A stretch of 6,340 nt of DNA. Origin: an uncultured Aquabacterium sp. GTDB taxonomy: Bacteria; Pseudomonadota; Gammaproteobacteria; Burkholderiales; Burkholderiaceae_C. This document shows positions 1 to 6,078 of the stretch, in pieces (position 1 is the first letter of the stretch; each line of letters starts with the position of its first letter). Made by a program: the position numbers and the translations under genes. Under the pieces are notes generated by a model. The model did not search any database. It worked only from the letters and a program-made list of their open reading frames with translations, and was not told the origin of the DNA. Where the stretch lies: positions 1 to 6,340 of the forward strand of contig CALAKR010000238.1 of assembly GCA_937923225.1 (NCBI GenBank), in the 5' to 3' direction.

Positions 1-285
1 GCCGGACCAGCTGTTGCCAGCCGTGTCACGGAACTTGGGCGTGGCGGCAGCCTTGGCCTTGCGGGCGCCGCGCTTGCCTGCCTTGGGCTTGCGTGTGGTG
101 GTGCTCTTGCCGGTGGCGGCACGGCCGGGCTTGTCCAGGCCCAGGTCCTTGGCCGTCAGGCCGTAGACCTCGATGGCTTTCTTGATGCGCGCGACGACTT
201 CGGCTTTCTCACGGTCCTTGAGCTTGGCTGCCTGGCTTTGCAGTCGTTCAATCTCAGCCATGAGTTCGATGTAGGTCTGGGCCAT
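1..285 (-). CDS. H-NS family nucleoid-associated protein (3' end cut by window edge)
   Basis: This is a small DNA-binding protein of the H-NS/BpH3 type, which binds AT-rich DNA and silences or organises it. The visible 95 residues show the family order. An N-terminal helical oligomerisation segment (about 1-40, starting MAQTYIELMAEIERL) is followed by a very basic Lys/Arg/Ala/Thr linker (about 52-83). The beginning of the C-terminal DNA-binding motif follows (FRDTAGNSWSG, 85-95). In the family this continues with a Gly-Arg-Gly-Arg-type loop and a terminal Trp-Leu, which lie off the left edge. I chose the ATG at 285 because family members usually begin with a similar Met-Ala-x-Thr-Tyr sequence. 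It has no clear Shine-Dalgarno. An in-frame GTG at 330 sits only 2 nt after GGAGG, so a 15-residue longer form cannot be excluded. The family call is firm; the target genes are unknown. Confidence 0.9.
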   Translation of the reverse strand, partial: MAQTYIELMAEIERLQSQAAKLKDREKAEVVARIKKAIEVYGLTAKDLGLDKPGRAATGKSTTTRKPKAGKRGARKAKAAATPKFRDTAGNSWSG

Positions 286-359
286 GTCGGTATGGGTCGT
301 TTGTCGATGGGTGAAAGAGCTTGCGCTCACGACCTCCGCTGCGAACTTCTTATTGATCT

Positions 360-388
360 TTTCGCGGACTATACCTCTGATGGCGAAA
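360..388 (-). promoter_or_regulatory. Possible promoter/operator of the H-NS-like gene
   Basis: In the 112-bp gap between the quinone reductase stop and the H-NS-like start, the minus strand carries TATAGT (368-373), a fair sigma-70 -10 box. A 6-bp inverted repeat with a 17-nt spacer (TTTCGC at 360-365, GCGAAA at 383-388) brackets it. No good -35 box is seen at 16-18 nt; the nearest resemblance, CTGACA, is 22 nt away. Downstream toward the gene the strand is relatively A-rich. The gap shows no intrinsic terminator for the upstream gene, so read-through from the quinone reductase is possible. Confidence 0.25.
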
Positions 389-397
389 GGGCTCTTG

Positions 398-1213
398 TCA
401 GGTGCCCGTGACGGTGCCTGATGTGGCGGGGGTGACATGGGCGGCAAAGCCCGTGAGATCAGGGACAACATCGTCGCGCAAGGTCAGTGCCGGGATCTCG
501 TAATCGCCGCCATTTTGCGCACGGTAGGCAATGGGCTCGGTGTGCCACAACGCGTTCAGCCGCTGCCCCAGTTCAGCCTGGATCAGCGCGTAGCGCGCAT
601 CGTCAACCTTGCTGGTGCGGTGGACCACATACGGTGGCAGCACCGACATGCCCGGGTAGTACAGCATGCCGTGGTGGATGGGGAACAGCAGATCATCGAT
701 GGGCCCGTTGATGCCGCGCGGGCCGTAGTGCGAGGCCCAGCCGCCGGTGGTGACCACCAGCATCGCGCGCTTGCCTGCCAGGGTGCCTTCGCCGAAGCGC
801 TCGCCCCATCGATGGTCGGAGTGCTCGCCCACGCCATAGGCGAAACCGTAGGCGTAGACACGGTCGAACCAGCCCTTCATCACGGCAGGCATTGAGTACC
901 ACCACAAGGGAAACAGCACGATCACCGCATCGGCCCACAGCAGCTTGGCCTGCTCGGCCGCGATGTCATCAGGCTGCGTGCCGCGCTGCAAGGCGTGGCC
1001 TGATGCAGTGGAGGGGTTGAAGTGGCCATCGGCATCGAGCGCGTCGGCAGGCTGGAAATCATCGCGGTCCAGCGAGGCCTTCCACTGCATGGCGTACAGA
1101 TCGGAGACCTGCACCTGATGGCCTTGGCTCTCCAGGTGATCGACGATGAAGCGGCTGAGGGAGCCGTTGAGCGAGCGCGGTTCCGGGTGAGCGGTGAGCA
1201 GGAAGACATTCAT
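398..1213 (-). CDS. NAD(P)H:quinone oxidoreductase, NQO1/NQO2-like flavoprotein
   Basis: This is a predicted cytosolic flavoprotein (271 residues, close to human NQO1 length) with the flavodoxin-like fold. It should pass two electrons from a reduced nicotinamide to quinones or similar electrophiles. The N-terminal strand-loop LLTAHPEPRSLN (5-16) is the flavin phosphate-binding loop. SDLYAM (37-42), FPLWWYSMPAVMKGWFDRV (101-119) and TTGGWASHYGPRGING (155-170) line up with NQO1/NQO2, as does a C-terminal DARYALIQ..RLNALW stretch. The catalytic Tyr is kept (Tyr163), but the His that pairs with it in NQO1 is Asn169, as in human NQO2. The ATG at 1213 places the flavin loop at residues 6-16, as expected; the reading frame extends upstream only as antisense to lysR. 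The ribosome site is weak (AAGG, 11 nt away). The gene is divergent from a LysR gene, so LysR control is likely. The physiological substrate cannot be told from the sequence. Confidence 0.9.
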   Translation of the reverse strand: MNVFLLTAHPEPRSLNGSLSRFIVDHLESQGHQVQVSDLYAMQWKASLDRDDFQPADALDADGHFNPSTASGHALQRGTQPDDIAAEQAKLLWADAVIVLFPLWWYSMPAVMKGWFDRVYAYGFAYGVGEHSDHRWGERFGEGTLAGKRAMLVVTTGGWASHYGPRGINGPIDDLLFPIHHGMLYYPGMSVLPPYVVHRTSKVDDARYALIQAELGQRLNALWHTEPIAYRAQNGGDYEIPALTLRDDVVPDLTGFAAHVTPATSGTVTGT

Positions 1214-1220
1214 GGTGAAG

Positions 1221-1237
1221 CATGCCTTGTGGGCATG
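1221..1237. promoter_or_regulatory. Perfect dyad with LysR T-N11-A form (CATGCC-N5-GGCATG)
   Basis: A 6-bp perfect inverted repeat with a 5-nt spacer lies 8 nt upstream of the quinone reductase start and 73 nt upstream of the lysR start. T1223 and A1235 give the exact T-N11-A spacing of LysR-type recognition sites, with symmetry on both sides. Its place in the divergent spacer makes it the best candidate operator for the adjacent regulator. Binding is inferred, not shown. On the reductase mRNA the same bases could fold into a hairpin covering the weak AAGG ribosome site. Confidence 0.55.
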
Positions 1238-1254
1238 GGAAACAGGCTTCCCAT
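1235..1254. promoter_or_regulatory. Second perfect dyad abutting the first (ATGGGAA-N6-TTCCCAT)
   Basis: A 7-bp perfect inverted repeat with a 6-nt spacer overlaps the last three bases of the neighbouring dyad. Its sequence differs and it lacks the T-N11-A spacing. It may be an activation half-site for the LysR tetramer, a site for another regulator, or a 5'-leader hairpin of the reductase mRNA. The arms are perfect; the role is inferred. Confidence 0.4.
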
Positions 1255-1309
1255 CTTGAGGACGCGGCCCGTAAACTGGAAATGAATTGCTTGGATAAAA
1301 GGTATCGAC

Positions 1310-2233
1310 ATGGCCTATACCAGCCTCAGCCGCACGAACCGTTTTGATCGCCTGGACCTGAACCTGCTGCTGACACTCGATGTGCTGCTCAAGGAGCTGA
1401 ACGTGACCCGTGCGGCCGAGCGCCTGCACCTGTCGCAGCCTTCCGTCAGTGCTCAGCTGGCCCGGCTGCGCGAGCACTTCGGTGATCCGCTGCTGCTGCC
1501 AGGCCCGCGCGGCATGAAACCCACGGCGCGCGCCCAGGCCTTGCGTGCACCGCTGGGTGAGGCGCTGGCCTTGCTGGCCGATGCCGTGGCGCCAGCGCAG
1601 GGCTTCGATGCCGCTCAGGCCACGAACACCTGGCGCATCGCTGCGGCCGATTACGGCGAGATGGCCGTGCTGGCGCCCTTGATCAGGCGGCTGCGTGAGG
1701 TGGCGCCGCATACGCGCCTGGCCGTGCTCCCGCTGGACACCAGGCGCCTGGCTCGTCAGGCTGAAAGCGGCGAGATCGACATCGCCCTGCACACCAGCCA
1801 TGACGCACCGACAGGCTTGCGTCAACGGGCCTTGCTGGACGAGCGCTACGTGCTGGTCGGCCGGGCGGATCATCCTCGCCTGCGGCGGCGCCCCAGCCTG
1901 GCGCAGTTCTGCGCGCTAGGGCATGTGATCGTGTCGCCCAGCGGTGGTGGCTTCCAGGGCGCCACGGATCTGGCTCTGCAGGCTCTTGGTCTGCAGCGTG
2001 AGGTGGTGCTGTCGGTACCGCATTTCCTGTTTGCGCTGGACACCGTGCGCCGCACCGATCTGGTGGCGATGCTGCCCTCGCGCCTGGTGCATCAGGCCGA
2101 AGGGCTGCGCGTGGTCGAGCCACCATTGCCGGTGGCGGGCTACCAGATGGCCATGCTCTGGCATGAGGCCGTCCACCGCGATCCTGCGCAAGTCTGGCTG
2201 CGTGAGCAGATCGTGACCAGCCTGGCAGATTGA
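1310..2233 (+). CDS. LysR-type transcriptional regulator
   Basis: This is a 307-residue DNA-binding regulator of normal LysR length. The winged helix-turn-helix spans about residues 15-76 (LDLNLLLTLDVLL, then NVTRAAERLHLSQPSVSAQL as the HTH, then LREHFGDPLLLPGPRGMKPT as the wing). A linker helix follows to about 100, and a periplasmic-binding-protein-like effector domain runs from about 105 to 300. The start beginning MAYTSLSRTN is supported by AAAAGG at 1297-1302 with a 7-nt spacer. The sequence before the HTH (RFDRLDLNLL) and the GRADHP-like core resemble the NodD/NahR/PcpR branch, which often senses aromatic compounds; that placement is from memory. It is divergent from the quinone reductase with 96 bp between starts, the classical arrangement for a LysR protein controlling its neighbour and itself. 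The effector is unknown. No intrinsic terminator for the plus strand follows it. Confidence 0.93.
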   Translation: MAYTSLSRTNRFDRLDLNLLLTLDVLLKELNVTRAAERLHLSQPSVSAQLARLREHFGDPLLLPGPRGMKPTARAQALRAPLGEALALLADAVAPAQGFDAAQATNTWRIAAADYGEMAVLAPLIRRLREVAPHTRLAVLPLDTRRLARQAESGEIDIALHTSHDAPTGLRQRALLDERYVLVGRADHPRLRRRPSLAQFCALGHVIVSPSGGGFQGATDLALQALGLQREVVLSVPHFLFALDTVRRTDLVAMLPSRLVHQAEGLRVVEPPLPVAGYQMAMLWHEAVHRDPAQVWLREQIVTSLAD

Positions 2234-2289
2234 CGCGGACTGCATCTGCCGTGAGGCGTAGGCTTGCCCTGGCCAGAAGGCGGATGACC

Positions 2290-2328
2290 AAAAGAAAACA
2301 GCCCGTCGGCCTAGGACTGACGGGCTGT
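2290..2328 (-). terminator. Intrinsic terminator reading on the minus strand
   Basis: The two arms ACAGCCCGTC (2298-2307) and GACGGGCTGT (2319-2328) form a perfect 10-bp GC-rich stem with an 11-nt loop. Read on the minus strand the stem is followed by TTTTCTTTT; on the plus strand it is followed by GGCTCGG with no T run. It therefore ends minus-strand transcription arriving from the right, not the lysR transcript. No minus-strand protein gene lies upstream of it, which implies a non-coding transcript. Confidence 0.8.
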
Positions 2329-2523
2329 GGCTCGGACGCGCTCACCGCGCGCCCTGGACTGGCGAGATGGCTGCCAGCCCTGACTCTCCTGAAGAGAGCA
2401 CCGCCTCACCGGCGGCCAGGCCTGCGTGGCAGGTCCATCCTGCCAGTTCGGCCGGGAGAAGCCGAACGTTGCCTGTGATGACCACCGAGATCCGGTGTGT
2501 CCTGTGGATTGGCGAGTACCTCG
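2290..2523 (-). ncRNA. Candidate highly structured small RNA ending at the intrinsic terminator
   Basis: Nine perfect hairpins lie in about 230 nt, listed here by plus coordinates from the putative RNA 5' side: 2513-2523 (4-bp stem), 2483-2497 (5), 2446-2467 (7, 8-nt loop), 2427-2445 (7, loop ATGGA on the minus strand), 2401-2415 (5, loop GGTGA), 2384-2398 (5), 2359-2377 (5), 2337-2351 (5, loop GGTGA) and the 10-bp terminator. Six of them stand almost end to end between 2337 and 2467. No convincing ORF with a start and ribosome site covers the region on either strand, and the T-tract fixes the likely direction as minus. I could not find a good promoter; TTGACG at 2522-2527 has no matching -10 box, so the 5' end is a guess. 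I do not recognise the family: signature motifs of RNase P RNA, tmRNA and SRP RNA are absent. The lysR 3' end lies downstream, so a cis-acting riboswitch role is unlikely. Hairpins are also expected by chance in GC-rich DNA, hence moderate confidence. Confidence 0.4.
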
Positions 2524-2596
2524 TCAAACATCCACCGGTTCAGTGTGGCTCATTTCGACGGGGCTGTGGGCCTTCGTGGCATGCTGTCAGACACTG

Positions 2597-2633
2597 TGGC
2601 GTGATGCATGCACGCCAAAGGCGTTTGAAACGC
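2597..2633 (+). promoter_or_regulatory. Interleaved inverted repeats in the nnr leader region
   Basis: Three perfect inverted repeats share bases: TGGCGTG-N7-CACGCCA (2597-2617), ACGCC-AAA-GGCGT (2612-2624) and GCGTTT-G-AAACGC (2621-2633). The last ends 31 nt before the nnr ATG. Because the first and second share the CACGCC arm, and the second and third share GGCGT, they cannot all fold at once. They could be a protein operator, with the short-spaced GCGTTTGAAACGC being the most operator-like, or an RNA switch in the leader. No clear -35/-10 pair was found nearby. Confidence 0.35.
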
Positions 2634-2664
2634 GTGTGCGGATGGCGAAGGAGCATCGGGGCTG

Positions 2665-4188
2665 ATGAAAGAGTTGCTGACATGTGAGCAGATGGCGCAG
2701 GCCGATGCATGGGCCATGGCCCATGGCGTGGCAGGCCCGACCCTGATGGCACATGCCGGGCAGGCTGTCGTGGACGCCATCCGGGCCCGCTGGAGCCCTC
2801 GGCCCGTGGTGGTGCTGTGCGGGCCAGGCAACAACGGCGGCGACGGGTATGTGGTCGCGCGTGGCCTGAGCGAAGTCGGCTGGCCGGTGCGCGTCGCTTC
2901 GGCATCGCCCATCGCCAGCCTGCGCGGAGACGCCGCCCACCATGCGGCCCTTTGGCGTGCGAGCGCGGCCGGGCACGAGCCCGAGGCGCTGCACCCCAGC
3001 CTGCTCGACGGCACGGCCTTGGTGGTAGACGCCTTGTTCGGTGCCGGCTTGAGCAGGCCTCTGGACGCGGGGTTGTCCGAACTGATGGCCGAGGTGGCCG
3101 CGCGTGGCATCCCGGTGGTGGCGGTGGACGTGCCGTCCGGTGTGCGCGGGAATACCGGCGAATCCTGGGGGGCTGCCCAGACGCAGCTTACCGTCACCTT
3201 CTTCCGCAAAAAGCCGGCACATTTGTTGATGCCCGGCCGTGCCCTGTGTGGCGAGGTGCTGGTGGCCGACATCGGCATCTCACCGCAGGCCTTGTCCGCT
3301 GTGGTGGCCCAGGCCTGGGAGAACGTGCCGGCCTTGTGGTCTGCCCTGTGGGGCCCTCCGATGGGCACGACGCACAAATACCGCCGAGGCCACGTCATGG
3401 TGCTGGGCGGCGCGCGCATGGTGGGTGCTGCCCGATTGGCGGCCCGTGCGGCGGGGCGTATCGGGGCGGGCATGACGACGCTGGCCGTGCCGGCATCGGC
3501 CTGGCCGGTGTATGCCGCCGGTGTGTTGTCCACGATGGTCCACCCCTTGCCTGATCACGCCGTGGCGCACTTCCTGGAGGATTGGACCGCGCTGCTCGCC
3601 TCGCCCAAGTGGGCGGCGGCGGTGCTGGGCCCGGGCGCACTGGCTGGTCTGCCCGAGCCGGCTGGCGCCACCTTGCGCTCGCTGGTGCTCACGGCCTTGC
3701 AGGCGCCTGGCGGGCGGCCGTTGGTGCTCGATGCCGATGCGCTCACGGCCTTCGAGGCATCGCCCCAGGTGCTGTTCGATGCCATTGCGCAGTCCACCAG
3801 TCCGGTGGTGCTCACGCCGCATGAGGGCGAGTTCCAGCGGCTGTTCGGCGCGGTCGATGCAGGCAAGCTCGATGGCACGCGCGAGGCGGCCCGCCGAAGC
3901 GGGGCGGTGGTTCTGCACAAGGGGGCCGACACGGTGATCGCTGCGCCGGACGGCCGTGCCGCCATCAACGCCGGTGCGCCGGCCTGGCTGGCCACGGCCG
4001 GGGCGGGCGATGTGCTGGCCGGCATGATCGGCGGCCTGTTGGCCCAGGGCGTGCCCGCCTGGGAGGCCGCGTGCGCGTCGGCCTGGGTGCATGGGGCCTG
4101 TGCGCAGGCCTTCGGGCCGGGCCTGCTGGCCGATGACCTGCCCGAGCAGGTGCCTGGCGTCCTGCAGTCGCTGTGGGCTCACTGCTAG
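2665..4188 (+). CDS. nnr: Bifunctional NAD(P)H-hydrate epimerase / ADP-dependent NAD(P)H-hydrate dehydratase
   Basis: This is a nicotinamide repair enzyme: it interconverts the R and S hydrates of NADH and NADPH, then dehydrates the S form using ADP. The 507 residues are normal for the fused bacterial form. The N-terminal YjeF_N epimerase domain (about 1-215) has GPGNNGGDGYVVARGL (53-68), VDALFGAGLSR (121-131) and VAVDVPSGVRGNTG (152-165). The C-terminal ribokinase-like dehydratase domain (about 235-505) has HKYRRGHVMVLGGA (237-250), LGPGAL (321-326), LVLDADAL (353-360), TPHEGEFQRLFG (384-395) and ATAGAGDVLAG (443-453), with the catalytic-type Asp449. The start is supported by AAGGAG at 2648-2653, although the 11-nt spacing is long. 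The gene stands alone on its strand, after a 431-bp gap and 25 bp from a convergent neighbour, so it is probably monocistronic. All key motifs look intact. Confidence 0.96.
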   Translation: MKELLTCEQMAQADAWAMAHGVAGPTLMAHAGQAVVDAIRARWSPRPVVVLCGPGNNGGDGYVVARGLSEVGWPVRVASASPIASLRGDAAHHAALWRASAAGHEPEALHPSLLDGTALVVDALFGAGLSRPLDAGLSELMAEVAARGIPVVAVDVPSGVRGNTGESWGAAQTQLTVTFFRKKPAHLLMPGRALCGEVLVADIGISPQALSAVVAQAWENVPALWSALWGPPMGTTHKYRRGHVMVLGGARMVGAARLAARAAGRIGAGMTTLAVPASAWPVYAAGVLSTMVHPLPDHAVAHFLEDWTALLASPKWAAAVLGPGALAGLPEPAGATLRSLVLTALQAPGGRPLVLDADALTAFEASPQVLFDAIAQSTSPVVLTPHEGEFQRLFGAVDAGKLDGTREAARRSGAVVLHKGADTVIAAPDGRAAINAGAPAWLATAGAGDVLAGMIGGLLAQGVPAWEAACASAWVHGACAQAFGPGLLADDLPEQVPGVLQSLWAHC

Positions 4189-4213
4189 GCGATGTGGTAC
4201 AGGCCGTGGCGGA

Positions 4214-5986
4214 TCAGCCGACGCAGGTGCGGTTCTTGCCGGTGCGCTTGGCTTCGTAGAGCGCCACGTCCGCGCGGTCCAGCGCTTGCTCGATCGGCTC
4301 TCCGTCGCGGTACTGCGTGACGCCGGCCGAGAAGGTGATGAACACCTTGTGCGTGTCCTGCGTGAAGAACTCGGCGCTGAGCTGGCGTTGCAGGCGGGTC
4401 AGCACGTGCTGGCCTTCTTCCACCTCGGTGTTGGGCATCAGCACCACGAACTCCTCGCCGCCGTAGCGGGCCAGTGCATCGCTGGGCCGCAGGGATTCGC
4501 TCACCCGCCGCGAGAGGAACTTCAGGGCTTCGTCACCCGTGTGGTGGCCCAGGGTGTCGTTGAGCTTCTTGAAGTTGTCCACGTCCAGCAGGCCGATGGC
4601 CAGCAGTTGTCCCTGGCGGTCAACGCGCGAACGCTCGCTGTCAAAGATGCGCATCAGGCCGCGGCGGTTGGCCACTTGCGTGAGCGGGTCGGTCGAGACC
4701 TCGTCGGAGAGCTTGCGGATCTCGTCTTCCAGATCCCTGACGCGTTGCGTGAGCTCGGTGGCACGGGTGTGCTCGGTGTGCAGGCGCTCCTGGGCCTGCG
4801 AGATCACGCCATGCACGGCCAGGCTTTCGGTGACCATCTCGCGCACGACGCCGGTCAGGCTTTCCAGCGTGTCGGCCTGGCCGATGGTGTCGGCGTAGCG
4901 GCTGAGGTTGTCCTGGAAGCGGCCCGTGGTGTGGCCCAGCTCGCCGATCTCGCTGAGCATCTGCTGGATCAACTGCTTGAGCGCTTGGCGCGCGGCATCG
5001 CGCTCGCCTTTGAGCGCCTGCTGGCGCAGGCGGGTGTCGTCCAGCAGTTGCTGGATGCGCCGTGCGCCCCGGCTGGTCAAGCCTTCGGAGAGCTCGGCGC
5101 GCATGGCCTCGCTCTGGCCCTGGGCCCAGCTGTCGTCCTCGGCCAGGTCGACCAGGCTGTCGGTCAGTGAGCGGCACAGTTCCAGCAGTTGGTCCATCAC
5201 GTGGTGGCGGTGCTCGATCACGCGGCGTGCCTGCGTGCAGGCGTCCTGCAGCTCACCCTGCAGGGCGTCCGCAGGGGCTTGCATCTCCAGAGCCCGGTTC
5301 ACGGCGGTCTGCAACGCGGCCTGGGCATCAGCGGCCTGTGCGTCCGAGGCGGGCAGGGCGGTGCTGATGGTGTCTACCAGCGGAGTGCTGAGCCAGCGTG
5401 CATCGGGTGGGGGTGTTGCATCACTGGATTCGGCCGCACCTTGGTCAGGCTGGGCGTTCACAGCGGCATCCTCACCAGCGGCACTCACGGTGGTGCCAGT
5501 GCCAGCGACCGTGGCGGCTTCAGGAAGCTGGGTGGGCGTGGCGGTATCCAGCGCCTGGGCCGCCGCTTGCTCGTCCTCGGGGCGGTCGCTGTCCCAGGCC
5601 TGCACCAGGGGCTGAAGGCGTTGCAGCAGCCTGCTCGACGATTGCTTGCTGCCGGCCAGCACGCGCTGCAGGCTGTCCTTGCGGCGCGCTGCCGTCCACT
5701 GCTTGTTGCTGCGCTCCAGGCCGCGGGCGATGCGTCCGATCAGTTCGGCCCATTCGGGACCGTCTTCGGTGTCCAGCACCGCTGGGGCCGTGGGCAGAGC
5801 AGTGGGCGTTGCTGGCGGGGCCGCATCGGCCATGGGCCAGCCCAGTGCCGCCGATTCGGCCGCGTAGGCGGTGCGGAAGTTCTCGGGCGTGGGCTCCTGG
5901 CGCTCCGTGGCCAAGCGTTTGAACGCCGCCTTGGCCAGCAGGGCCGGGGTGGGTGGCGTGGCGGAGTCAGGTGGCGTGGTGCTCAT
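4214..5986 (-). CDS. Soluble diguanylate cyclase (GGDEF domain) with long coiled-coil N-terminal region
   Basis: This protein (590 residues) is predicted to make cyclic di-GMP from two GTP. The C-terminal GGDEF domain (about 425-588) begins with STDPLTQVANRRGL (431-444) and has metal-site Asp468 in LLDVDNFKKLND. The active loop is GGEEF (509-513). The inhibitory I-site RPSD (500-503) lies exactly 5 residues before it, so both catalysis and product feedback should work. Upstream, SQAQERLHTEHTRATELTQ onward (396-430) looks like a signalling coiled coil. Residues about 15-50 (ALLAKAAFKRLATERQ.PTPENF) and 78-132 resemble an N-terminal segment I recall from other Burkholderiales GGDEF proteins. 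Residues 136-200 are low-complexity Ala/Thr/Pro. No signal peptide, membrane helix, PAS, GAF or receiver domain is visible. Only this ATG is available before an upstream in-frame stop, but it lacks a clear ribosome site. The gene lies downstream of an EAL gene on the same strand and is convergent with nnr. Confidence 0.93.
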   Translation of the reverse strand: MSTTPPDSATPPTPALLAKAAFKRLATERQEPTPENFRTAYAAESAALGWPMADAAPPATPTALPTAPAVLDTEDGPEWAELIGRIARGLERSNKQWTAARRKDSLQRVLAGSKQSSSRLLQRLQPLVQAWDSDRPEDEQAAAQALDTATPTQLPEAATVAGTGTTVSAAGEDAAVNAQPDQGAAESSDATPPPDARWLSTPLVDTISTALPASDAQAADAQAALQTAVNRALEMQAPADALQGELQDACTQARRVIEHRHHVMDQLLELCRSLTDSLVDLAEDDSWAQGQSEAMRAELSEGLTSRGARRIQQLLDDTRLRQQALKGERDAARQALKQLIQQMLSEIGELGHTTGRFQDNLSRYADTIGQADTLESLTGVVREMVTESLAVHGVISQAQERLHTEHTRATELTQRVRDLEDEIRKLSDEVSTDPLTQVANRRGLMRIFDSERSRVDRQGQLLAIGLLDVDNFKKLNDTLGHHTGDEALKFLSRRVSESLRPSDALARYGGEEFVVLMPNTEVEEGQHVLTRLQRQLSAEFFTQDTHKVFITFSAGVTQYRDGEPIEQALDRADVALYEAKRTGKNRTCVG

Positions 5987-6058
5987 GGATGAATCGGTGC
6001 CGAGCGCGTCGCTGAGCGCACCGTCGGGTCAGCGGGGGCTGCGCTCAGTTCGCCACCC

Positions 6059-6078
6059 GGTCAGCTGGGGTCAACTGG
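6059..6078. repeat. 10-bp tandem duplication across the EAL gene stop
   Basis: Two consecutive 10-bp units, GGTCAGCTGG and GGTCAACTGG, differ at one base. The second unit contains the stop codon of the minus-strand EAL gene (6071-6073). Outside them, GTTCGCCACCC and GTTTGCCACCC form a further near-identical pair. This looks like a small local slippage duplication; no function is evident. Confidence 0.5.

Noticed and set aside
1214..1873. Open reading frame extending the quinone reductase about 220 codons upstream
   Set aside because: It lies wholly antisense to lysR and the divergent spacer, and the extension matches nothing in the flavoprotein family, whose N-terminal flavin loop sits directly after the ATG at 1213.
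2234..2330. Rho-independent terminator for lysR on the plus strand
   Set aside because: The 10-bp stem is followed by G/C-rich bases on the plus strand; the T run is present only on the minus strand.
2380..2470. Possible glycine riboswitch on the plus strand (GAGAGCACCGCC followed by a TCACC loop)
   Set aside because: The conserved GCCGAAGG-GCAA core and the closing CTCTCAGG element are missing after the first stem, and nnr is not a usual target gene.
2290..2540. Known housekeeping RNAs (RNase P RNA, tmRNA, SRP RNA, 6S RNA) for the hairpin region
   Set aside because: I found no GAGGAAAGTCCGGGC-type P4 core, tag-peptide reading frame or SRP AGGAAGCAGCC-type loop, and the chain of short hairpins does not resemble the single rod of 6S RNA.
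2230..2687. Small open reading frames in the lysR-nnr gap (starts near 2230, 2367 and 2426)
   Set aside because: They overlap one another in different frames, have no recognisable domain or ribosome site, and are Arg/Pro/Gly-rich, as expected from chance frames.
2550..3533. 327-codon minus-strand frame opposite nnr
   Set aside because: It is antisense to the conserved epimerase domain; its Ala/Pro/Arg/Thr-rich translation shows no domain, as is usual for shadow frames in GC-rich DNA.
4189..4213. Bidirectional terminator between the convergent nnr and cyclase genes
   Set aside because: The 25-bp gap has no GC-rich stem with a T run on either strand.
4091..5170. 359-codon plus-strand frame opposite the diguanylate cyclase
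   Set aside because: It overlaps the nnr 3' end and runs antisense to the GGDEF domain, whose motifs are intact; the translation is a low-complexity shadow.
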